Program-made: the position numbers and the translations under genes
Notes under the pieces: generated by a model
Seen by the model: the letters and a program-made list of their open reading frames with translations, nothing else
Database searches by the model: none
What the model was told of the DNA's origin: nothing
Origin: Candidatus Nitrohelix vancouverensis
Lineage (GTDB): Bacteria > Nitrospinota > Nitrospinia > Nitrospinales > VA-1
Length of the DNA stretch: 64,000 nucleotides
Direction: 5' to 3'
Assembly: GCA_015698305.1 (NCBI GenBank)
Contig: CP048620.1
Span: forward strand, 186,001-250,000
Shown here: positions 9,376 to 17,337 of the stretch, one piece after another
How the letters are laid out: every line of letters begins with the position of its first letter
Numbering within the stretch: the stretch's first letter is position 1

Positions 9376-11169
9376 TCAATTCAGTATCTGCCCGGAACAT
9401 AATCGACTGTAAAGGCCTGAACCTTGGCTCAAACTCTCATGACGCCCCTCCTCGACCACTTTCCCCTGGTCTAGCACATAGATATGGTCGGCGTTGAATA
9501 CCGCAGATAACCGATGCGCAATCACAATGATCGTGCGTTTTCCATGAAGGTTATTGATTGATTCCTGGATCTTTTTTTCAGACAAGGTATCGAGCGAACT
9601 CGTCGCCTCGTCAAATATCAAAATAGGCGGGTTCAGATAAAGCGCCCTGGCAATCGCAAGCCGTTGCCTTTGTCCGCCGGATAATTTCATCCCGCGCTCA
9701 CCCACCCGGGTATTGTAGCCTTCGGGCAATTGCATAATAAATTCATCAGCGTATGCGGTGCGAGCGGCTTCATACATAAGCTCCTTATTCCGGCCCAACT
9801 CATCAACGCCAAAGCATATGTTATCTGCGACAGATCCGCTGAAAATAAACGTGTCCTGACTGATAACCCCTAGCATTGATAACCACGAACGGCTATTCAA
9901 TGTCTTGAGATCTACGCCGTCTACGGTCACCTGCCCCGATTGTGGATAATAAAATCCGCTTAAAAGGTCCACAATGGTTGATTTTCCGCTTCCCGAAGCG
10001 CCAACAATTCCATAAAATTGGTTGGGTTGAAATCGCATGGTCACGCCGCTTAAAACCGGAGACTTGCCATAGGAAAATGAAATGTTGTTCAGAACCAGCT
10101 CTTTCTCAAAATTCTCGACAGACTTCGATGGGATATCTGGCTCCTCTTGCGACAACAAATCTACCACAAGATTTGCCGCAGGCATCATACCTGCCACATT
10201 CATCGCCTGATTGCTTGCGCCGGAAAATAATGGCAACATCCGATACAGTGCGGCTGCAAAAACAGCAAGAACGGGAACAATTTCTTTGGTATATTTCTCT
10301 TCGTTCATGAAAAAAAAAGCGCCAAAAAGCCCCATCACCACCACTATGGATTCCAGAGAGGGGCGCGGCAATGACGACAGAACTGATGTGTGAACGTGGT
10401 GTCGCGCAAACTCATCCCAGAGTTTTTTCAGATAACTTGAAAAATACTTTTCGGCGCTGAATATTTTTACCTGGCGAATACCTGTGAGAACTTCTGTCGT
10501 TAGAGAAAAACCCTGGCGTTGGATTTCTACGATCCTCTCTCCTTTTCTAAAAATGGGTCCCCTGGAAATCATAGACGTGAAATAATAAACCGGAATGATT
10601 ACAAGCGTCAGAATTAACGTGGCCTCGAAAGCCACGATCAACATCACAATATAAAGCGCTATGATCGTGGTCAAACTCCCCAGAAGACGTATCAATTCCC
10701 TCAAAACTGCCGCCGCTTTTTCAGTCTGCATCAATTGCTTTTGGACAAGGTCTCCTGTCTTATGCTCAACAAAAAATTGATACGGCTGTTTCAGGTAATA
10801 ATCAAATATCCGGTTGATCCAGTCGCAATGCAAACCGGCAATTACCTTGGAAGTTCCATAACCAGCTAATACCAAAAACAGATTCTTAAACACAAAGAGA
10901 AAACCAATGAGGACTAAAGCGAAAGGGAGAAAGTTTGAACCCGATGCAATTGACTCCAGAAAGGGGAAATAGTAAAGGAGTTGGCTTTCATAAAAAGCTA
11001 ATTTTTTAACGTCCTGAAAACTATCTATGATTGGATACAATGAGGCGATTCCAAAAGATTCTAAAATGGTACACATGAGAGCAACGCAGTACAAAACCAG
11101 CAACACTGCTCGTTTTCCTTCAATTAGAACCCACAGTCGAGACAAGTTACTCTTCATCAAAAAATCCAT
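9376..11169 (-). CDS. ABC exporter, MsbA/PglK-like lipid or glycolipid flippase
   Basis: A 597-residue half-transporter with an N-terminal six-helix membrane domain (residues 1-330) fused to an ATPase. Walker A GASGSGKST is at 390-398, the signature LSGGQ at 496-500, Walker B ILIFDE at 516-521 and the switch His at 552. The fused order is typical of MsbA and PglK, which flip lipid A-core or undecaprenyl-linked oligosaccharide across the inner membrane as homodimers. With no Wzx-type flippase visible in the window, it is the best candidate for exporting the glycan made by this locus; this is inference. Its upstream side is a 739 bp gap without a recognisable gene, which must hold its promoter. 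Met5 is an alternative start. Confidence 0.88.
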   Translation of the reverse strand: MDFLMKSNLSRLWVLIEGKRAVLLVLYCVALMCTILESFGIASLYPIIDSFQDVKKLAFYESQLLYYFPFLESIASGSNFLPFALVLIGFLFVFKNLFLVLAGYGTSKVIAGLHCDWINRIFDYYLKQPYQFFVEHKTGDLVQKQLMQTEKAAAVLRELIRLLGSLTTIIALYIVMLIVAFEATLILTLVIIPVYYFTSMISRGPIFRKGERIVEIQRQGFSLTTEVLTGIRQVKIFSAEKYFSSYLKKLWDEFARHHVHTSVLSSLPRPSLESIVVVMGLFGAFFFMNEEKYTKEIVPVLAVFAAALYRMLPLFSGASNQAMNVAGMMPAANLVVDLLSQEEPDIPSKSVENFEKELVLNNISFSYGKSPVLSGVTMRFQPNQFYGIVGASGSGKSTIVDLLSGFYYPQSGQVTVDGVDLKTLNSRSWLSMLGVISQDTFIFSGSVADNICFGVDELGRNKELMYEAARTAYADEFIMQLPEGYNTRVGERGMKLSGGQRQRLAIARALYLNPPILIFDEATSSLDTLSEKKIQESINNLHGKRTIIVIAHRLSAVFNADHIYVLDQGKVVEEGRHESLSQGSGLYSRLCSGQILN

Positions 11170-11908
11170 TGGGATAGTATTCCGCTAAAGCATTTTCAAT
11201 CATCGGGTTTAATTATTCATAATCTTTAAATTAATTGCAAACGATTGCCTTGCTCCAATATTCTCGAAGTCCACCCTAAAAGCGAAAAAGCACATGGATT
11301 TTTCAAAGACGTTTTTCACGAAAACGATTCGTCACTGCTTGACCAGATAACAAAAAACATTTTACCCAAGTAATAAGCGTCAGTCGTTTATTTGCCCTCG
11401 AGGCAATATTCTTCGCAATGCTAGCGTGTAGGATAAAAAATTCGGAGGCGCGCGCCATCTAATAAGTGTTTTTGTGGGCCGCTCTTCTGCACCCAAAATA
11501 CTCAGGATTCAAATTATGACCCAACCTGGAAAGCGCGGCTGACTATACGCCAGATCGGCTCTACAATTCAATGGTCTGAAAGTCCAAATCAGGGCCCATG
11601 AACCATTCTACCGGGCCGACTCAACAACATAGTCTGCAGACCCAATGATTCGAAATATGCGGCTTGCTTTTGTAATTGAAAAACCTGTACCGGGCTAAAT
11701 AGGTTCAACTGGTTTCAGTGAATGAATCATGCCGGGAAAGGAGATCCTCCAATGCATGCCCAGCCTATTTAGAAAAGTCGGATTATTGCGATGTTGACCC
11801 TAGGACCCAATTGGAGTTTTTCATAATAATTGAGAAATCCGATCCAGCCCGTCACTCCTAACGCAGAGCCTTACAGATTATTGCTTGATCGAGATGAATA
11901 ATAATTGA
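11170..11908. other. 739-bp gap, no gene recognised
   Basis: This spacer lies between the end of the first amidotransferase gene and the start of the ABC exporter, both on the minus strand. Neither strand carries a frame I can assign to a family. A 9-bp inverted repeat (CTAAATAGG at 11695-11703, CCTATTTAG at 11764-11772) is present. A minus-strand frame at about 11769-11858 encodes a short plausible-looking peptide but has no start context. The stretch may be decayed coding sequence; the promoter of the exporter should lie in the 11170-11400 part. Confidence 0.5.
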
Positions 11909-13138
11909 TCAGCTCACAATACTCTTCAACTTCCACTCCCCATTCACTCTCTCCCAAACATTGGACTGGCTACGATAAAAATCCATCACCTGCCAGAAAA
12001 ATTCTTCTGTTAATTGCAGGTAATCCAGCATCCATCGGAAATGTTTCCGGGGAAATTCATGGTCGTAGCGATTCACCAATATCACACCTTCTTCTCGGGT
12101 AATATGGTGCCTGCGGATATCCTGCTGAGCGTCTCTCGAAGCTCGTCCCAAGCCAAATTTCATATATCCCAAATAAAAATGAAAACCGTCGAGCTTGTCG
12201 TCAAGACTGGAGTATTTTGTATAAGTACTTTCAGTCCGCCCTTCATCATTTAACTGAAAACCAGTGTGTTTCACCGCGTAGTAAAAATTCTCCTGAGGAG
12301 TCCATTTTTCATAATAAGAAAACCAATGCATTTCCAAGCCCAAATCCTCGATCACTTCCGGGGCAGGCGCCTTATACCATTTCAAATCGGGGGAAATGGA
12401 CTCTTCTTTGCTAAGAATTCCTTTATCCAACCCCACCCTTACGAGGTCGTCGACATGGCTTCCTTTATAATATTGTCGGAGCCAGTCTTCCGGTCGTTCT
12501 TTTGGGGCGTCTTTGTATTGAGTGGACCCTCCATATTCCAATTCGCCGTTCTCGCCGTAGAATATCAGCTTGATTCCAAAAGCCTGGGCCATATGATAGG
12601 CCCATGCTTTTTGTCCATAAGCGAAAGGTTCCCAGGCATCGCCCTTCACCTCGAAAGCAAGTCTCGCCAGCTTCCGATGCAATATCCCATTGGGGTGTCC
12701 CACGATATTAAAAAACCCGGATTTGATAAAATTGGTGAGATTGGTCCATCCAATGTTCGTCCATTCAAAGGGAGCCCAAGTGACACAGAGTGGATTCATC
12801 TTGAATCGATGTTTTAACTGGTGGGCGACAAAAGCGCTATCCTTGCCTCCGCTTCCGGGAACGATCACATCGTAGCTTCCATCTTTACTTCTAAAGCGAT
12901 CGCACAGCTCCTTCAATTCTTTTTGTCGAAGCTCCCAGTCAACCACATGATCCTTTTCCCAAGCCCACTGGCAAGCCGAACAAACTCCTTCTGCGTTAAA
13001 AATAGTTCTCGGTCGTTGATTGGAAACCACGCAATTGGCGCAGAATTGAACTTCTTGAGGCAACTCATCAAATTGTTTGTCTAATGTGAAAAAAGTTGAC
13101 TTTTTATCGTTCACAAATTTCCCTGAAAAAAAACTCAT
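11909..13138 (-). CDS. N-acetyl sugar amidotransferase (WbpG/PseA family), copy 1
   Basis: A PP-loop ATP-pyrophosphatase-like enzyme that turns an N-acetyl group of a sugar into an acetamidino group, using ammonia delivered by HisH/HisF-type partners. The 409-residue protein has paired cysteines at 33/36 and 53/56 (probably metal-binding), then the PP-loop GSGGKDS at 95-101. Family members include P. aeruginosa WbpG and Campylobacter PseA. It is the last gene of a minus-strand HisF-HisH-amidotransferase trio, only 2 bp after the HisH homologue, which supports channelling of ammonia to it. The exact sugar is not evident; legionaminic or another diamino sugar made by this locus is likely. A divergent second copy lies at 36382-37701. 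Confidence 0.88.
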   Translation of the reverse strand: MSFFSGKFVNDKKSTFFTLDKQFDELPQEVQFCANCVVSNQRPRTIFNAEGVCSACQWAWEKDHVVDWELRQKELKELCDRFRSKDGSYDVIVPGSGGKDSAFVAHQLKHRFKMNPLCVTWAPFEWTNIGWTNLTNFIKSGFFNIVGHPNGILHRKLARLAFEVKGDAWEPFAYGQKAWAYHMAQAFGIKLIFYGENGELEYGGSTQYKDAPKERPEDWLRQYYKGSHVDDLVRVGLDKGILSKEESISPDLKWYKAPAPEVIEDLGLEMHWFSYYEKWTPQENFYYAVKHTGFQLNDEGRTESTYTKYSSLDDKLDGFHFYLGYMKFGLGRASRDAQQDIRRHHITREEGVILVNRYDHEFPRKHFRWMLDYLQLTEEFFWQVMDFYRSQSNVWERVNGEWKLKSIVS

Positions 13139-13140
13139 TG

Positions 13141-13791
13141 TTATCCGTTAACAAAATTATTCAAAATCTGCAGTCCCTGCTCTCCGCTCCGTTCCGGGTG
13201 AAATTGGCAACCCGCTACATTATCTTTTTGAACGACGGATGCAAAGTGATCAACGCCGTAAGATGTTTTCGCCAGCAAATCATTGTTCCCTGTAATCTCC
13301 ACATAGTATGAATGCGCAAAATACATAAAGGCGCCCCCTGGAATACCCGACAGTACACTGCGACTCCATGTGTCTTCAGCCTCGTCAGGACGTTGGATCG
13401 AATTCCAGCAAATATGGGGTATTTTGTACCTTTCATCGGGATTGATGCAGGGCGTAAACCGAACCACTCTTCCGGTGAGAAAATCCAAACCCGAGTGCAA
13501 TCCATTCTCTTCCGACTCGCTCATCAAAAGCTGCATCCCCAGACAAATACCAAGAATTGGTTTTCCCATCACTTTAACCGCAATCAAGGCTTCCATGAGT
13601 CCGTTTTTTCGGAGGCGACACATACCCTCCTCAAACGCTCCCACGCCAGGCAAAACGATTTTGTCTGCCGCGGTCAGTTCTTCCGGTTTTTCAGTAATAC
13701 AAGAGTTCGCGCCGAGTGAATCAAAGGCGCGTTGAATACTAAACAAATTACCTAATCCATAATCGACTATAGCTACATTAACAATGGCCAT
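13141..13791 (-). CDS. HisH-like glutaminase for sugar amidination, copy 1
   Basis: Class-I glutamine amidotransferase, 216 residues, homologous to HisH. The nucleophile Cys83 sits in GICLGMQLL, and the His-Glu pair is in FHPERSGEQG near the C-terminus. It should hydrolyse glutamine and pass ammonia to its HisF-like partner. Embedding between a HisF homologue (9 bp upstream) and an N-acetyl sugar amidotransferase (2 bp downstream), with no other his genes, indicates surface-glycan amidination as in the P. aeruginosa WbpG/HisH2/HisF2 system, not histidine synthesis. It should not be named hisH without that caveat. Confidence 0.88.
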   Translation of the reverse strand: MAIVNVAIVDYGLGNLFSIQRAFDSLGANSCITEKPEELTAADKIVLPGVGAFEEGMCRLRKNGLMEALIAVKVMGKPILGICLGMQLLMSESEENGLHSGLDFLTGRVVRFTPCINPDERYKIPHICWNSIQRPDEAEDTWSRSVLSGIPGGAFMYFAHSYYVEITGNNDLLAKTSYGVDHFASVVQKDNVAGCQFHPERSGEQGLQILNNFVNG

Positions 13792-13800
13792 TATCTACTA

Positions 13801-14697
13801 TCAGCTCCGGATATTTACAGAATTCGCTTTCAAATGCGACTTCACATTCATGATATCGCAAGGGTCTACGGTAATACTTCTGATCCCTCCATAACCGTAA
13901 TTTAAAAAATCGATATTGCCGGAATCAATATGTTCTCCCATACGTAATCGGTCTCCCTGGAATTGCATGGTCTTCTGACCTACCTTGGGAAGAGCATAAT
14001 GGTAATGAAAAATGGAAGCGGCAGAAACAGCATCGGCCCCCGCTTTAAGGGTCGCATCTACAAAATGATCCAGCTTGCCGGCGCCGCCGCAAGCAATGAC
14101 TGGAATGCTGGCTCGAGAAGAAATTTTCTCTATCAATTCCAAGTCGTAGCCTACACCCATTCCGTCGTTATTGATCGAAGTTAATAAAATTTCCCCAACA
14201 CCCAGGTCTTCCACCTGCGCCGCCCAATCGATCGCGTTCAGGTTCGTTCTTTCTCTGCCATAATCGACCCAAACCTCATACTTACCATTATCCAGACGAA
14301 ACGCTTCAATAGAGCTAACAATGCATTGCGAACCAAATAATCTGGCCGCTTCAGAAAGTAAATTTGGATTTTCAGTCGCCGCGGTATTAATGGCCACCTT
14401 GTCGGCGCCTGCCCTGAGCATTTGTCTTATGTCATTGCAACTACGAATACCACCCGCTACCGTTAATGGAATAAAAATATCACGGGCTGTTTTGCTTACG
14501 ATTTCCAGCAAACTGTTCCGACGATATAAACTGGCTACCGTATCCTGATAAATTAATTCATCAGCGCCATACTGATAATAAATTTTTGCAAATTCTTCCG
14601 CAGTTCCAAGCACACGATGACCATCCAATTGAATTCCCTTAACCAGATTGGGGCCTTTGATATCAAGACGCGGAATCACTCTAATCGTTTTAGGCAT
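13801..14697 (-). CDS. HisF-like cyclase subunit for sugar amidination, copy 1
   Basis: A (beta/alpha)8 barrel of the HisF family, first gene of the minus-strand trio. It keeps the two phosphate-site regions (VAGGIRS; ACGGAGK) and the paired halves with DKVAINTAA and EILLTSINNDGMG. The N-terminus reads RLDIKGPNLVKG where histidine-pathway HisF has CLDV-DGRVVKG, a variant also seen in the second copy in this window. At 298 residues it is about 40 longer than typical HisF because of a C-terminal extension. The role is probably to conduct ammonia from the HisH-like partner to the sugar amidotransferase. Its promoter should lie in the gap upstream of 14697. Confidence 0.87.
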   Translation of the reverse strand: MPKTIRVIPRLDIKGPNLVKGIQLDGHRVLGTAEEFAKIYYQYGADELIYQDTVASLYRRNSLLEIVSKTARDIFIPLTVAGGIRSCNDIRQMLRAGADKVAINTAATENPNLLSEAARLFGSQCIVSSIEAFRLDNGKYEVWVDYGRERTNLNAIDWAAQVEDLGVGEILLTSINNDGMGVGYDLELIEKISSRASIPVIACGGAGKLDHFVDATLKAGADAVSAASIFHYHYALPKVGQKTMQFQGDRLRMGEHIDSGNIDFLNYGYGGIRSITVDPCDIMNVKSHLKANSVNIRS

Positions 14698-15563
14698 AAG
14701 TCTCAGAAACGCACTTCAATAACATTAACTATCGTATATGCTTATAAAGCGCCTTTCATTCTCAAGGCGCCGTTCTTCAGAATCAATTCATGCGATGCTT
14801 CCACGCTCTTTGGGTGAAATCCTATTCGAGAGCGATTAAACCGTCGACGTTCTCACAACAAACGCTTGATTTCCGAATCAATGTCCAGAAACAGATTGCG
14901 TTGTAATTTGCAAGAATTCACCCTGATTTCACCCGACCGCACATTTTTCCGAAATTTGTACGCCATGAATTTCGATTAACAACCCCCGTTCAATAAAGTG
15001 GGAACGGCTGGGTTTAAACCTGAAAACAAAAACGCAACCATGGCTTCCAGATAACGGATCAGAAATGATTAAACATAAGGAGATATGAACGTGGAGCACT
15101 GCAATTTCAGCAAAAAATTATAACTTAAACACTCCGTTTATGCCAGCCAAATTCCAAGACCCCGACTTTATCACTCACGCTTTCAAGAGATTGCATCCCA
15201 GGCGCTCCGACTTGCACGAGGGTTTTGAAGGCAAACTATCTAAATCATTGCTCCTCCTCAGCAAATTCGCTGGACCTAAGGAACAGTCATTCCACATTTT
15301 CAACTCTTATCTAGTAGTCCTTTGTTTTGATTCTTCATTCATTTTTGATTATCTTATTTCTGGGGATTTCAGCACAGGAACAATATCCCCCTTCAACCTC
15401 TTGTTAGACTCGTTGGAGGAAACGACTAGGCTGAATTGCCCAAATTTCGAGTTTACAAGACCCTGCAGAAGAAATAAGATCCTGAAAGGGTAGTCACAAA
15501 GCCGCTTCCGGCGCCAATAAGCACAGTTAAAATCATTTTATTATTTACGATTTATTTCGGCAA
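14698..15563. other. 866-bp divergent spacer, no convincing gene
   Basis: This spacer lies between the minus-strand HisF-like gene and the plus-strand phosphoramidate operon, so promoters in both directions are expected. An AAGGAG at 15077-15082 precedes a tiny open frame (ATG 15085 or GTG 15091, stop at 15121) of ten to twelve codons that could be a leader peptide. A 117-codon plus-strand frame at 15140-15493 and an opposing minus-strand frame over about 15365-15530 both resemble no family I know. Decayed coding sequence is possible. Confidence 0.45.
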
Positions 15564-16775
15564 TTGCCGCCTGATGCCTTGAAAGATCCATTCGAAACCA
15601 TTAAAACGATACCTATTTGTTTCCAGATTGCCATCGGGCACTGTGGAAACGACTGGCTCCACAGTCTATTTGATTCTCATAAACAGATACTCACCATTCC
15701 CCTGTTTAATTTCCATGATGTCTGGCGGCTAAACCATTGTCATCAATTTATAGAACCTGAAGAAATGTTTTCTTCATGGAAAAATTATTTTGAAGGCCAA
15801 CCGGATCGCCACGCCATTCGAAAGAAATTTCTCAAATCAGAATCAGAAAAAGAAACATTTTATAGGCGCTTTTATGAGCTTTTGAAACTTCACGGCGTCT
15901 CTCCGAACGCTGTCTATTGGGCTATACACAGCGCGTACGCACATGCCAAAAATATTGACCTCCAAAGGATACGGCTCATTTTTTCCCAAGAACATTTTCC
16001 CTTCGAAGTCGAACAAATAATGGAGAGCTTCCCAGACTCATTTTTTCTTACACTTGTTCGAGATCCGAGAGCGGCTCTCGCGGGCGGATTCAAGGCGGCC
16101 AAAAATCAACACGGGCACCTTCCTGACTATCATTTCAATGCAAACATTGAGCGCTGGATGTTTGTGTGGAACTTTCATCAACGTTTTCGCGACCGACTGA
16201 GAGACCGGTATATCATCGCTCAAAATGAGAGTTTGAACTCGGACTTGAAAACCGGAATGGAGCGCATTGCCAGTGCGCTCAATATAGATTTCTCAGAGTC
16301 CCTGCTAATGCCCTCTTTGTTGGGGGAACCCTGGGGCATGGAAGGAGAGAGCGCATACGTCAAAGCGGAGAGCAACCCTATAAAGGAACAAAAAGATTTT
16401 TATTCTCCCCGGAAAGCCCAGCTACGCTGGAAGGCCAATTTGCGACTAAATGAAGTTGCTATGATTGAATTTCTATTCTCTGATTTTATGAACCATTTTC
16501 AATACAAGCGAACCACAGGCAAGGGAATCTTCTGGACGACATTGGGCTTTTTTACTTTCTTATTACCCAGCAAAACTCTACTTAAACATTGGATGAATAC
16601 ATACCCCGAAGTTCAAGAGTTTAAAACAGTCTCGAAAAAACTGACCTCCTCCACACGGATCGTTTGGAGGACGATGCCAAACCCGATCAAATTTATCTGC
16701 ATTCTTCTCCACTCCATGGGAGTGAGACTCCGCTATTATTTTATTCCTAAATATTTGGGAATTCGATATGATTAA
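15564..16775 (+). CDS. Sulfotransferase-like protein, candidate phosphoramidate transferase
   Basis: A 403-residue protein with sulfotransferase-fold features. The N-terminal IAIGHCGNDWLHSLFDSH matches the loop that binds the 5' phosphate of PAPS, and LVRDPRAALAGG (about residues 163-174) matches the 3'-phosphate-binding Arg/Ser region. The C-terminal third is unassigned. Both plausible starts are TTG (15564 or 15579) and neither has a strong Shine-Dalgarno, so the N-terminus is uncertain. It lies 36 bp upstream of a CysC-like kinase in an operon that appears to make 3'-phospho-CDP-phosphoramidate, a PAPS-like donor. It may therefore transfer phosphoramidate; ordinary sulfation is the alternative. 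The fold assignment is fairly good, the substrate is inference. Confidence 0.68.
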   Translation: MPPDALKDPFETIKTIPICFQIAIGHCGNDWLHSLFDSHKQILTIPLFNFHDVWRLNHCHQFIEPEEMFSSWKNYFEGQPDRHAIRKKFLKSESEKETFYRRFYELLKLHGVSPNAVYWAIHSAYAHAKNIDLQRIRLIFSQEHFPFEVEQIMESFPDSFFLTLVRDPRAALAGGFKAAKNQHGHLPDYHFNANIERWMFVWNFHQRFRDRLRDRYIIAQNESLNSDLKTGMERIASALNIDFSESLLMPSLLGEPWGMEGESAYVKAESNPIKEQKDFYSPRKAQLRWKANLRLNEVAMIEFLFSDFMNHFQYKRTTGKGIFWTTLGFFTFLLPSKTLLKHWMNTYPEVQEFKTVSKKLTSSTRIVWRTMPNPIKFICILLHSMGVRLRYYFIPKYLGIRYD

Positions 16776-16811
16776 TCTTTAGCCACGATCTGCAACCTTC
16801 GCTTTTGATGC

Positions 16812-17336
16812 ATGAATAATTCATCTACTATAGGCGCCGTATACTGGTTCACAGGCTTGTCCGGCGCAGGAAAAACCACCCTTGGGGAAAGTTTTTTTAA
16901 AGAATTAAAAAAACAGGGAGCGCATGTGATTTTTCTTGATGGAGACGCCATAAGAGACATCCTTGGAAATCCCTGGGGGCATTCGATCGAGGATCGTAAA
17001 AAATATGCTCGTTCTTATGGAAAACTCTGCCAGTTCTTTTCTAATCAAGGGGTGGATGTGGTCTGCGCAACCATTTCCATGTTTCATGAAATTCGTCACT
17101 GGAACCGCAACAACATCGCCCGCTACCAGGAAATCTACGTCAAAGTTCCCCTGGATATCCTCAAACAAAGAGATTCTAAGGGCATCTACTCTAAAGCCCG
17201 CGAAGGAGAAATCAATCAGGTCATGGGAATGGATCTGGAATTTGAGGAACCACTAACTCCAGATTGCGTCATTGTAAACGACGGAACCAGGAGCATTGAC
17301 GACATTACGCATTCACTCATCGAGTCACTTGGATAA
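16812..17336 (+). CDS. CysC-like kinase, probable CDP-phosphoramidate 3'-kinase
   Basis: A 174-residue P-loop kinase of the APS-kinase family with Walker A GLSGAGKT at 15-22 and FLDGDAIRDIL near 41-51. It departs from true APS kinases: the DLGFS...DR.EN.RR block is replaced by GHSIEDRKKYARSYGK, and the ISP motif by ATISMFHEIRHWNR. That pattern is like Campylobacter Cj1415, which phosphorylates the 3'-OH of CDP-phosphoramidate. A canonical CysC is present separately at 26945, which argues against a redundant APS kinase here. The stop codon is one base before the start of the next gene. Annotation as adenylylsulfate kinase would be the default database call; the neighbours favour the phosphoramidate role. 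Confidence 0.75.
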   Translation: MNNSSTIGAVYWFTGLSGAGKTTLGESFFKELKKQGAHVIFLDGDAIRDILGNPWGHSIEDRKKYARSYGKLCQFFSNQGVDVVCATISMFHEIRHWNRNNIARYQEIYVKVPLDILKQRDSKGIYSKAREGEINQVMGMDLEFEEPLTPDCVIVNDGTRSIDDITHSLIESLG

Positions 17337-17337
17337 T

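Noticed and set aside
13141-14697. hisH and hisF of histidine biosynthesis
   Set aside because: No other his genes are nearby and both copies are next to or near N-acetyl sugar amidotransferases; they belong to sugar amidination.
15140-15493. 117-codon plus-strand open frame
   Set aside because: No family resemblance, no Shine-Dalgarno, and an opposing frame of similar length; treated as non-coding.
16812-17336. Ordinary APS kinase for sulfate activation
   Set aside because: Key APS-kinase blocks are replaced and the three following genes match the phosphoramidate pathway; kept as CDP-phosphoramidate kinase with reservation.
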